Shown piece after piece: positions 1 to 7,587 of a stretch of 64,000 nt of DNA (its first letter is position 1; every line of letters begins with the position of its first letter). The DNA is from JAFTYO01 sp045611785. GTDB lineage: Bacteria; Pseudomonadota; Alphaproteobacteria; RF32; CAG-239. The DNA is taken from assembly GCA_045611785.1 (NCBI GenBank), contig JAZKXV010000028.1, positions 22,736 to 86,735 of the forward strand. The letters are read 5' to 3'. A program made the translations under genes and the position numbers. The notes beneath the pieces are model-generated. The model saw only the letters and a program-made list of their open reading frames with translations, did no database searches and was not told the DNA's origin.

Positions 1-2
1 AT

Positions 3-116
3 TGGGCTGCCGTAATTTTTGGAGCAGTTGTAACAGCTGCAATACAGGAATATAAAGAATTAGATCGAAGAAATTTAAATAAAATTATTGCCGGAGGAAA
101 TCCTACTAAAAAATAA
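3..116 (+). CDS. C-terminal fragment of an unknown protein cut by the window edge
   Basis: An open frame enters from the left edge and stops at 114-116, leaving 37 residues. The visible part has a short hydrophobic stretch (WAAVIFGAVVTAAI) and then a charged tail ending in NPTKK. This would fit the end of a small membrane or secreted protein. The family cannot be recognised from this fragment. Confidence 0.4.
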   Translation, partial: WAAVIFGAVVTAAIQEYKELDRRNLNKIIAGGNPTKK

Positions 117-125
117 AAAAAGTTC

Positions 126-154
126 TTGCAATTAGAACAAAAATAGAACATAAA
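126..154 (+). promoter_or_regulatory. recA promoter with alphaproteobacterial LexA (SOS) box
   Basis: TTGCAA at 126-131 and CATAAA at 149-154 are 17 bp apart and fit a sigma-70 promoter. Within and overlapping this spacing lies GAAC at 135-138, seven bases, then GAAC at 146-149. GAAC-N7-GAAC is the known LexA operator of Alphaproteobacteria. Its place between -35 and -10 predicts repression of recA until the SOS response. Confidence 0.8.
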
Positions 155-194
155 TAAAAAAGACAAATAACAAAACATGTGAAAGTGAGTTAAA

Positions 195-1220
195 ATGGAA
201 AAAGATAAAGCGTTAGATGCGGCACTAAGCCAAATAGAAAGAGCTTTTGGTAAAGGTTCAATTATGCGCCTTGGTCAAAGTACCAATATTGATATTGAAG
301 CAATTTCGACCGGATCGCTTGGTATAGATATTGCTCTTGGTATCGGTGGCTTGCCAAAGGGACGAATCATTGAAATATATGGTCCGGAAAGTTCAGGTAA
401 AACAACTCTTGCATTAAGTGTTATTGCACAAGCTCAGAAAAAAGGTGGCGTTTGTGCGTTTGTTGATGCTGAACATGCTTTAGATCCTTCTTATGCTAAA
501 AAAATTGGTGTAGATATTGATAACTTGCTCATTTCACAACCTGATGCCGGAGAGCAAGCTCTTGAAATTGCTGATACGTTGGTTCGTTCAGGTGCAATAG
601 ATGTTCTGGTTGTAGACTCTGTTGCTGCTCTTGTACCAAAGGCAGAATTAGAAGGAGAAATGGGAGATTCTCATATGGGCTTACAAGCTCGCTTAATGAG
701 CCAAGCTCTTCGTAAACTTACATCAACCGTTTCTCGTTCAAATACTTTAATCATCTTTATTAACCAAATTCGTATGAAGATTGGTGTTATGTTTGGTAAC
801 CCTGAAACAACAACCGGTGGTAATGCTTTAAAATTCTATGCTTCTGTTCGTATGGATATAAGAAGAATTGGCGCCATTAAAGATAAAGAAGATGTTATCG
901 GTTCACAAACAAGAGTTAAAATTGTAAAGAACAAAGTTGCTCCTCCGTTTAAAACAGTTGACTTTGATATTATGTATGGTGAAGGAATTTCTAAAACGGG
1001 TGAGTTGATAGATTTAGGTGTTAAAGCCGGAATAGTTGATAAGTCTGGAGCATGGTTCTCTTATAAAGGTGATAAACTCGGACAAGGTCGTGAAAACGCT
1101 AAAATGTTTTTAAGAGATAACCCTGCAGTTGCAGAAGAAATTGAAAATAAAATCAGAGCAGAAGCAGGTCATTTAACTACTGAAATGATAGGTGATATTG
1201 ACCCTATGCTTGAAGATTAA
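195..1220 (+). CDS. recA: Recombinase RecA
   Basis: RecA forms ATP-dependent filaments on single-stranded DNA, drives homologous recombination and triggers LexA self-cleavage. At 341 residues it has the usual length. Walker A is GPESSGKT at residues 63-70, the Walker B strand is VLVVDSVAAL near residue 140, and FINQIRMKIGVMFGNPETTTGG carries the conserved loop L2 region. The ATG follows a GTGAG-type ribosome site. A LexA box sits in its promoter and a strong hairpin terminator follows directly, so it is transcribed alone. No recX follows; the next gene is convergent. Confidence 0.98.
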   Translation: MEKDKALDAALSQIERAFGKGSIMRLGQSTNIDIEAISTGSLGIDIALGIGGLPKGRIIEIYGPESSGKTTLALSVIAQAQKKGGVCAFVDAEHALDPSYAKKIGVDIDNLLISQPDAGEQALEIADTLVRSGAIDVLVVDSVAALVPKAELEGEMGDSHMGLQARLMSQALRKLTSTVSRSNTLIIFINQIRMKIGVMFGNPETTTGGNALKFYASVRMDIRRIGAIKDKEDVIGSQTRVKIVKNKVAPPFKTVDFDIMYGEGISKTGELIDLGVKAGIVDKSGAWFSYKGDKLGQGRENAKMFLRDNPAVAEEIENKIRAEAGHLTTEMIGDIDPMLED

Positions 1221-1221
1221 T

Positions 1222-1248
1222 AAAAAGCCGGAACCGTCCGGCTTTTTT
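1222..1248 (+). terminator. recA intrinsic terminator
   Basis: AAAAGCCGGA, a four-base loop and TCCGGCTTTTTT begin immediately after the recA stop codon. Confidence 0.9.
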
Positions 1249-1259
1249 AGTGTATTCGG

Positions 1260-1290
1260 AAAATCCTCAGCTTAGCTGGGGATTTTCTTT
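1260..1290. terminator. Second hairpin terminator between recA and proS
   Basis: AAAATCC-CAGC pairs with GCTG-GGATTTT around a TTA loop, with one opposed mismatch, and is followed by a T tract. It backs up the recA terminator and may act in both directions. Confidence 0.7.
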
Positions 1291-1299
1291 TTTTATTTA

Positions 1300-1338
1300 A
1301 TGCACAAAAAACCACCGATGCAATCGGTGGTTCTTTTT
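1300..1338 (-). terminator. proS intrinsic terminator
   Basis: ACCACCGAT and ATCGGTGGT form a 9-bp stem with A and T tracts on the two sides. It lies just past the stop of proS and can work on both strands. Confidence 0.85.
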
Positions 1339-1343
1339 TGAGG

Positions 1344-2861
1344 TTAATATGTTCTGGCATAAATAACATCCATTGTAGCATCTTCTCCGGTTAATAAACA
1401 TTTTCCTGTTGTGTTACTTTGTTCTAAAGGTATGCATCTGATAGTTATTTTTAATTCTTTTAACAACTCTTCAGTTTCTGCTTTTCCGCACCATTTTCCT
1501 TTAACAAAAGCAACTTTGCCTTCTTTTCCGTCTTCAATCCATTCGTTTGCATTTGAAAAATAAGCCTTAAATTCATCTACATTATTGATGTCTGTTTTAA
1601 TGTTATCTTCCATACGCTTTTTAGCATTGTTGAATAATTGTTTTTGAATATTTTCTATTCGATTTGTGATGGAATTAATAAATTCATCAGCTTTAACAAG
1701 TTCTTTACCTTCAGTAGTGTTTAGTTTTAAGCGTTCTCTAACCATTAATCCTTGGTTTTCAACATCCCTTAAACCAACTTCAACAATAACAGGCGCACCT
1801 TTTCTTGTCCATTCCCAGAATTTATCAACGCTTTGTTTATTACGTTTATCTATTTTTACTCTGATTTTTTCGCCAAACGGAGTTTTAGTTTTAATTTCTT
1901 TTGCAATGTTGTTTATATAAGACATTACAGTTTCTTCGTCTTGAGCTTTTTTAATAACCGGTACAAAAATAATCTGATAAGGAGCAATCATCGGAGGAAC
2001 GACCATACCTTCGTCATCAGCGTGAGTCATGATAACACCACCGATTAAACGAGTTGAAACACCCCAAGAAGTTGTGTATGCAAATTCAGGTTTATTATCT
2101 TTATTTATGAAAGAAATGTTTGCAGATTTTGCAAAGTTTTGACCTAAATAGTGAGAGGTACCTGCTTGAAGAGCTTTACCATCTTGCATCATTGCTTCAA
2201 TACAATATGTGTCAATAGCTCCAGGGAATTTATCATATTCTGGTTTTTTACCAACAATTACAGGCATTGCTAAACAGTCTTCAGCTGTTTGACGATAAAC
2301 TTCAAGCATTTGCTTGGTTTCTTCAATAGCTTCTTCAGCAGATGAGTGAGCTGTATGTCCTTCTTGCCATAAAAATTCTCTTGTTCTTAAAAATAGGCGA
2401 GGGCGCATTTCCCAACGAACGACGTTTGCCCATTGGTTGATTAAAACCGGTAAATCGCGGTAAGATTTTACCCATTTAGAAAAAGAATCGGCAATAATTG
2501 TTTCACTTGTCGGACGAACAATTAAAGGTTCATCTAATTCTGAATCAGGCATTAATTGGCCATCTTGCATGCTTAAGCGAGAATGAGTTACTACAGCCAT
2601 TTCTTTAGCAAAACCTTCAACGTGTTCAGCTTCTTTTCTGAAAAAAGAAATAGGAATAAACATAGGAAAATAAGCATTTTCGTGGTCTGTATCCTTAAAT
2701 TTTACATCCATAATATCACGAATTCTTTCCCAAATTCCATAGCCCCATGGTTTGATTACCATGCAACCAGGAGAAACAGAATTTTCTGCCATATCTGCTT
2801 CAGATACAACGCATTGATACCATTTAGGATAATCGGTTTTTCTGTTAGTTTTTAGTGCCAT
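1344..2861 (-). CDS. proS: Proline--tRNA ligase, eukaryote/archaeal-type
   Basis: This enzyme charges tRNA-Pro. The 505-residue protein opens with TDYPKWYQCVVSEADMA and ends in a C-terminal tyrosine (DVIYARTY). Both features mark the eukaryote/archaeal-type ProRS, which has an extra C-terminal domain and lacks the editing insertion of the usual bacterial enzyme. The class II core is visible (RPTSETIIADSFSKW; RWEMRPRLFLRTREFLWQEGHTA). Most Alphaproteobacteria carry a short ProRS of about 440 residues, so this form was probably acquired by transfer. Of the C-terminal zinc-site cysteines only those in KWCGK, IRCIP and GKCLL are evident. It lies just downstream of pheT, with 11 bp between. Confidence 0.93.
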   Translation of the reverse strand: MALKTNRKTDYPKWYQCVVSEADMAENSVSPGCMVIKPWGYGIWERIRDIMDVKFKDTDHENAYFPMFIPISFFRKEAEHVEGFAKEMAVVTHSRLSMQDGQLMPDSELDEPLIVRPTSETIIADSFSKWVKSYRDLPVLINQWANVVRWEMRPRLFLRTREFLWQEGHTAHSSAEEAIEETKQMLEVYRQTAEDCLAMPVIVGKKPEYDKFPGAIDTYCIEAMMQDGKALQAGTSHYLGQNFAKSANISFINKDNKPEFAYTTSWGVSTRLIGGVIMTHADDEGMVVPPMIAPYQIIFVPVIKKAQDEETVMSYINNIAKEIKTKTPFGEKIRVKIDKRNKQSVDKFWEWTRKGAPVIVEVGLRDVENQGLMVRERLKLNTTEGKELVKADEFINSITNRIENIQKQLFNNAKKRMEDNIKTDINNVDEFKAYFSNANEWIEDGKEGKVAFVKGKWCGKAETEELLKELKITIRCIPLEQSNTTGKCLLTGEDATMDVIYARTY

Positions 2862-2872
2862 GTTTTTCTTCC

Positions 2873-5266
2873 TTAATTTCTTAATTCTCCGCCGGTTTTT
2901 TTACCGACTTCAATGATTACTTTATTCATTAAATTTTCAATATCTTTATCAGTGAAAGTTTGTTCTACAGGTTGGAATGTAACACTTAGAGCAACTGATT
3001 TTTTATTTTCAGGTAAGTTTTCACCTTCATAAATATCAAAAATTCTAACATCTGTTATGTAGTTTCTGTCAGCATTTTTCGCTGCTGCTAAAATACTTGA
3101 AGCATCTATATTTTTATCAACCACAAAAGCTAAATCTTTATCAAGCGGTTGGAAATTAGATAATTGAAGTTTCTTTTTAGCTTTATCTTGGTTGTTTCTT
3201 GGCAACGGAACGTTATCAATATAAACTTCAAAAGCCATAACTCTGCCTTTGATACCAAGTTTTTTTGTAACGCTTGGATGAAGCTCTCCAAAATAGGCTA
3301 ATACATTTTTACCCAAACGTATAGATCCGCTTCTGCCTGGGTGATAATAGTTTGGAGCATCACGACATATTTGTAAGTTTTCATACGGACCTTTTGCTGC
3401 AGCAATAACAGCTATAGCATCTGCTTTTACATCGAAAACATCAAAGTTACGAGATGTTGCTGACCAATCTTTTTTTGAGGTTTGGCCAACTCTTATGCCG
3501 GTAGCAACTGTTAATTGTTCTTTCGGGTTTCTACCATAAAATTCCGGACCTACTTCAAAAATAGAAACATCAGAATAACCTTTTGTTATATTGTTTTTTG
3601 CCCCTAATAATAAATTAGGCAATATTGATGGGCGCATTTGATCTAAATCTGAAGCAATAGGGTTTTGAATTAAAACAGCATCTTGCTGATTTTGTTTCAT
3701 AAAATCTTTTGCAATTTTAGATGATGTGAAACTCCATGTAACTGTTTCAAACATACCTCTTGATGCAAGTTCGTGTTTGATTGTTACGATGTTTGTTTGT
3801 AATGGGCTTAAAGTTTGTTTAGGTAAGTTTGCGCTAGGTAAACTAATTGCCGGAATTTGATCTAAGCCAACCATACGGACAACTTCTTCAACCAAATCGT
3901 GTTCGCCTTCAATATCTCCACGCCATGATGGAGAAACAACTTTGATTTTTTCAGCTTCGATTGTTGTTTCAAAACCTAAATTGTTTAAGATTTGTATAAT
4001 TTTTTCTTGTTGAATATCTATACCTATAAAATCTTTTATACGAGAAGGTCTGATGTATGCTGTTTTTGTTGGTATATCTTCAGAACCGCAAATTATTTGT
4101 TCGGAAGCTTCGCCACCGCAAATTTGTAAAATAAGCGCAGTTGCATAATCTGATCCTAAAATGTTTGATTTAGGGTCAACCCAACGCTCATAACGATATC
4201 TCGAATCTGATTCAATACCATATTTACGTCCTGTTCTAGCTATAACAGAAGGTGTAAACAATGCGCTTTCCAATAAAACGTTGGTTGTATCTTCTGAACA
4301 TCCTTTGTTTAGTCCGCCCATAATACCGCCTAAGCATTGGATACCTTCGTCATCACAAATACCTAAAGACAAAGTATCTAAATCATATTCTTTTTCTTCT
4401 AATGATATAAATTTTTCGTTTTCTTTTGCCATACGAACGGTAATGTTGCCGCAAAGTTTATCGGCGTCAAAAACGTGCAAAGGACGTGCTAAGTCATAGT
4501 TAATATAGTTTGTAATATCCACCAGAGGAGAAATTGAGCGTAAACCTATAGCTGTTAATCTGTCTTTTAACCATTTAGGTGTTTGAGCCTTATTGTTAAC
4601 ATTTTTAATATATCGACCGATATAAACAGGGCAAGCATCAACGTTTTCAACCTTAATAGATATAGGGCTCTTAAAAGTAGAAGATGTTTTTTGTATGTTT
4701 AATGGTTTTAAACTACCAAGACCTGCTGCAGCTAAGTCGCGAGCGATACCTCTAACACCTAAGCATTCTGCTCTATTGGGTGTGATTGCAACTTCAATTA
4801 CAGGGTCAAAATTTAAAATATCTGCAGCGGCAACACCAATTTGAGTGTTAGGATCAAGTTCAATAATTCCGCTATGATCTTCTCCTATACCGAGTTCTTT
4901 TTCGGAACACATCATACCAAAGCTTTCTATTCCACGTATTTTTCCAACTTTTAATACTTCGTTGTAACATGGAATTAGCGTGCCTGCAGGTGCAAAAATA
5001 CCAACTAAACCTTCTTTAACATTTGGAGCTCCGCAAACAACCTGAAACTTTTCTTTTCCAGTATTAACACTTAACAAATGTAAGTGATCAGAATCGGGGT
5101 GCATAGTAACATTTTCTGCACGAGCTGTGATAAAACCTTTTAAATTTTCGGCAGAATTTATAACTTCTTCAACCTCTAAACCGATTTGTGTTAAGGTTTT
5201 TACAATTGTATCTAAATCAGCAGTTGTTTCCAAGTGCTCTTTTAACCATGATAATGTAAATTTCAT
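2873..5266 (-). CDS. pheT: Phenylalanine--tRNA ligase beta subunit
   Basis: PheT is the beta subunit of the (alpha-beta)2 enzyme that charges tRNA-Phe. The 797 residues show the usual order: an N-terminal OB-fold tRNA-binding domain (VTMHPDSDHLHLLSVN, CGAPNV) at about 40-150, the B3/B4 editing region, the B5 domain, a catalytic-like core, and a C-terminal anticodon-binding domain (QPLDKDLAFVVD to the end). Its ATG lies inside the last codons of pheS (4-bp overlap), so translation is coupled and subunits are made in equal amounts. Confidence 0.97.
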   Translation of the reverse strand: MKFTLSWLKEHLETTADLDTIVKTLTQIGLEVEEVINSAENLKGFITARAENVTMHPDSDHLHLLSVNTGKEKFQVVCGAPNVKEGLVGIFAPAGTLIPCYNEVLKVGKIRGIESFGMMCSEKELGIGEDHSGIIELDPNTQIGVAAADILNFDPVIEVAITPNRAECLGVRGIARDLAAAGLGSLKPLNIQKTSSTFKSPISIKVENVDACPVYIGRYIKNVNNKAQTPKWLKDRLTAIGLRSISPLVDITNYINYDLARPLHVFDADKLCGNITVRMAKENEKFISLEEKEYDLDTLSLGICDDEGIQCLGGIMGGLNKGCSEDTTNVLLESALFTPSVIARTGRKYGIESDSRYRYERWVDPKSNILGSDYATALILQICGGEASEQIICGSEDIPTKTAYIRPSRIKDFIGIDIQQEKIIQILNNLGFETTIEAEKIKVVSPSWRGDIEGEHDLVEEVVRMVGLDQIPAISLPSANLPKQTLSPLQTNIVTIKHELASRGMFETVTWSFTSSKIAKDFMKQNQQDAVLIQNPIASDLDQMRPSILPNLLLGAKNNITKGYSDVSIFEVGPEFYGRNPKEQLTVATGIRVGQTSKKDWSATSRNFDVFDVKADAIAVIAAAKGPYENLQICRDAPNYYHPGRSGSIRLGKNVLAYFGELHPSVTKKLGIKGRVMAFEVYIDNVPLPRNNQDKAKKKLQLSNFQPLDKDLAFVVDKNIDASSILAAAKNADRNYITDVRIFDIYEGENLPENKKSVALSVTFQPVEQTFTDKDIENLMNKVIIEVGKKTGGELRN

Positions 5267-6372
5267 CGAGTTTGTCCTCCATTGTTACTTAGTCCGCCTG
5301 TTAATGAAGAGAAATCAAGCGGTGAGAATCCATAATTTTTAAGCCAACGAATGTCAGATTCAAAGAATGTTCTTAAATCCGGAATGCCATATTTGAGCAT
5401 AGCAAGTCTGTCTATACCTACACCAAACGCAAAACCTTGATATTCATCAGGATCAATACCTCCTGCTCTTAAAACATTTGGATGAACCATTCCGCATCCT
5501 AAAATTTCGAGCCAATCGTTTCCGGCACCAATTTTAAGATCTGTTTTAGTTTTTAAACAACCTATATCCATCTCAGCAGATGGTTCGGTAAAAGGAAAAT
5601 AAGATGGACGATAACGAACAGGCACCTCATCGAGTTCAAAGAATGTTTTTACAAAATCATATAAACAACCTTTTAAATGAGCCATTGTTGTTGTTTTATC
5701 AATAACCAATCCTTCAACCTGATGAAACATCGGTGTATGGGTAGCATCATAATCGGAACGGTATGTTCTTCCCGGTGCAATAATGCGAATCGGTGGTTTT
5801 TTGTTTTCCATTGTTCTGATTTGAATACCTGATGTATGTGTACGAATAACATAAGAGTTATCCATATCAAAATTTCCATCGTTTGTGTTTGGAATATAGA
5901 AAGTATCTTGCATTTGACGAGCAGGATGGTTTTGCGGCATATTTAACGCATTAAAGTTGTGAAACTGATCCTCAATATCCGGGCCTTCAGCAACCTCAAA
6001 TCCCATTTGACCGAATATTGCAACAACCTCTTCATAAATTTTTGAAACAGGGTGTATTCTACCTTGAGTTTCAGGTCTTACCGGCAAGGTTATATCAATG
6101 GTTTCGTTTTTTAATTTTTCATCTAAAGCTTTTTTTTCTAAAATTTCTTTTTGCTCAGATAATGCGTTTTCAATTTCTGTTTTGATTTGGTTGAGCTTTT
6201 TACCCATTTCAATTTTTTGTTCTAACGGTAAAGCACCAAGTTGTTTCATTTGTTCAGTAATGGTACCTTTTTTACCCATTGAAGATATGCGTATATCTTC
6301 AAGCGATTTTATATCAGTGGCAACGTTTATATTGTTTAATATTTGCGTTTTTAAACTTTCAATATCTTCCAT
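5263..6372 (-). CDS. pheS: Phenylalanine--tRNA ligase alpha subunit
   Basis: PheS is the catalytic class II subunit of PheRS. It has 369 residues. An N-terminal coiled coil of about 90 residues is followed by the catalytic domain with HTSGIQIR, motif 2 (RTYRSDYDATHTPMFHQVEGL) and motif 3 (GVGIDRLAMLKYGIPDLR). Compared with typical PheS it has a short polar C-terminal tail (about 15 residues, GGLSNNGGQ) that runs into the pheT overlap. It follows rplT after a hairpin, the same order as in many bacteria (rpmI-rplT-pheS-pheT). Confidence 0.97.
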   Translation of the reverse strand: MEDIESLKTQILNNINVATDIKSLEDIRISSMGKKGTITEQMKQLGALPLEQKIEMGKKLNQIKTEIENALSEQKEILEKKALDEKLKNETIDITLPVRPETQGRIHPVSKIYEEVVAIFGQMGFEVAEGPDIEDQFHNFNALNMPQNHPARQMQDTFYIPNTNDGNFDMDNSYVIRTHTSGIQIRTMENKKPPIRIIAPGRTYRSDYDATHTPMFHQVEGLVIDKTTTMAHLKGCLYDFVKTFFELDEVPVRYRPSYFPFTEPSAEMDIGCLKTKTDLKIGAGNDWLEILGCGMVHPNVLRAGGIDPDEYQGFAFGVGIDRLAMLKYGIPDLRTFFESDIRWLKNYGFSPLDFSSLTGGLSNNGGQTR

Positions 6373-6391
6373 TTTTTTTACCTTTATATAT

Positions 6392-6430
6392 AAAAAGAGT
6401 CATCTTGGACTGCCAAGAGGACTCTTTTTA
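6392..6430 (-). terminator. Hairpin terminator or attenuator between rplT and pheS
   Basis: AAAAAGAGT pairs with ACTCTTTTT and TCTTGG with CCAAGA around a short loop. It lies after the rplT stop and just upstream of pheS, where it would end ribosomal transcripts or limit read-through into pheST. No phenylalanine-rich leader peptide like E. coli pheM is visible. Confidence 0.75.
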
Positions 6431-6448
6431 CTTTAATTACTGTCTTAC

Positions 6449-6808
6449 TTATTTGTTAAGAGCCGCTTTGGCAGAATCTACCAGTTTAGCAAAAGCTTGG
6501 GGCTCTTTCAAAGCGATATCAGCGAGAACTTTACGATCAAGTTCAATACCGGCTTTGTTAAGCCCACTGATAAATCGTGAATAAGTCATATCATGAAGAC
6601 GAGTAGCAGCATTGATACGTTGAATCCATAAAGCTCTGAAACTTCTTTTCTTTGCTCTACGATCGCGGTATGCATATTGCAAACCTTTTTCAACTTTTTC
6701 AACAGCAACTCTAAATACATTTTTATTACGACCTCTATAACCTTTAGCCATATCAAGAATTTTTTTATGGCGAGCATGTGCGGTCATACCTCTTTTAACA
6801 CGTGACAT
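6449..6808 (-). CDS. rplT: 50S ribosomal protein L20
   Basis: L20 is an early 23S rRNA-binding assembly protein and, in several bacteria, a repressor of its own operon. The 119 residues match the family length and start with the basic segment MSRVKRGMTAHARHKKIL. A conserved RDRRAKKRSFRALWIQRINAA block lies near the middle. It follows rpmI by 13 bp. The usual upstream partner infC is absent here and lies at 59.1-59.6 kb. Confidence 0.97.
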   Translation of the reverse strand: MSRVKRGMTAHARHKKILDMAKGYRGRNKNVFRVAVEKVEKGLQYAYRDRRAKKRSFRALWIQRINAATRLHDMTYSRFISGLNKAGIELDRKVLADIALKEPQAFAKLVDSAKAALNK

Positions 6809-6821
6809 ATCTTATTCCTCC

Positions 6822-7019
6822 TTACAAATACGGTAAAAACTTTTTAACAATTTGAACATCTGACTCACTTAACAATAGAGAGCCGCGAGCTTGTCTTTTC
6901 ATTTTTGAAGTTTTGCAGAAGAGGCAGTGTCTCTTAAATGCATGGTTTCTTTTTAATTTGCCGGTTCCGGTAACGCTGAAGCGTTTTTTAGCGGCACTTT
7001 TAGTTTTTAATTTTGGCAT
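6822..7019 (-). CDS. rpmI: 50S ribosomal protein L35
   Basis: L35 is a small basic 50S subunit protein. It has 65 residues with the family's MPKLKTKSAAKKRF start, the KLKRNHAFKRH segment and an acidic-hydrophobic end. It is the first gene of the rpmI-rplT unit, with AAGGAAGG before its ATG and a hairpin-bearing leader upstream. Confidence 0.96.
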   Translation of the reverse strand: MPKLKTKSAAKKRFSVTGTGKLKRNHAFKRHCLFCKTSKMKRQARGSLLLSESDVQIVKKFLPYL

Positions 7020-7056
7020 TTTAAATCCTTCCTTTATAAATGGATTGTTATTAAAA

Positions 7057-7133
7057 GTGGTTAGGCATGCCTTTTTCGCCTAAACCACCAGTTAAAGCAA
7101 ATTTCTTATACTCTCTTATTTATTTAAAAGCAA
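7057..7133 (-). promoter_or_regulatory. rpmI-rplT promoter and hairpin leader
   Basis: On the minus strand, TTGCTT (7128-7133) and TATAAG (7105-7110) are 17 bp apart. The predicted 80-base leader holds a hairpin (7057-7088): GTGGTTTAGGC against GCCTAACCAC with one bulged base, followed by TTTTAAT. Known infC-rpmI-rplT operons are autoregulated by L20 through leader structures; that this hairpin has such a role is inference. Confidence 0.55.
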
Positions 7134-7470
7134 GTAAAATATTTTATTTTAATGGCAGAAAAAACGACTCGATTTATGTGTTTTTTTCACTTAAAAATTT
7201 AATTTATACCATAGAGACTCACTTAAAGTTGTGTGTGTAACTTTTTTTGTGTTCTAATATCAATGGATTAGATATAACTGATTGAAAATGCTTAATATTT
7301 AAATAGTTAACAAACTTATCCACGAATGATAAAAAAAAATCTGCCTATTTATAATGAGATAGAATTTTTTTGTTTTTATTAACCATTTAATGCTTGAGGG
7401 ATGAGATATATTTTTGCAATATGAAAATCGCAATAATCAATCGCAATATCATTACTTAAAATTTTTTGTG
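7134..7470. other. AT-rich intergenic stretch, no gene seen
   Basis: This stretch between the divergent rpmI and nrdD transcription units holds no convincing reading frame. One DnaA-box-like 9-mer (TTATCCACG, about 7317-7325) is present, without companions. Confidence 0.5.
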
Positions 7471-7471
7471 T

Positions 7472-7518
7472 ATACTATATATTGTTTCTTTACTTTAAAT
7501 TAATACAATATGTAGTAT
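7472..7518 (+). promoter_or_regulatory. Pair of NrdR boxes upstream of nrdD
   Basis: Two 16-bp sites fit the NrdR consensus core CWATATATWG. The first core is CTATATATTG at 7475-7484; the second is CAATATGTAG at 7506-7515, with one mismatch. They are exactly 31 bp apart, three helical turns, which is the spacing known for NrdR operators. NrdR represses ribonucleotide reductase genes when (d)ATP is high, so the nrdD operon is predicted to be NrdR-controlled. The start codon lies 70 bp downstream. Confidence 0.8.
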
Positions 7519-7587
7519 ACAGCCTTAAAATGTTTAATGATAATAACTTTGGTTTAAAAATAGATAAAACGGATAAGGAAACAATAA

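Noticed and set aside
7310..7330. DnaA-box-like 9-mer TTATCCACG near nrdD, considered as sign of a replication origin
   Set aside because: Only a single box, with no cluster, no unwinding repeats and no dnaA or dnaN nearby.
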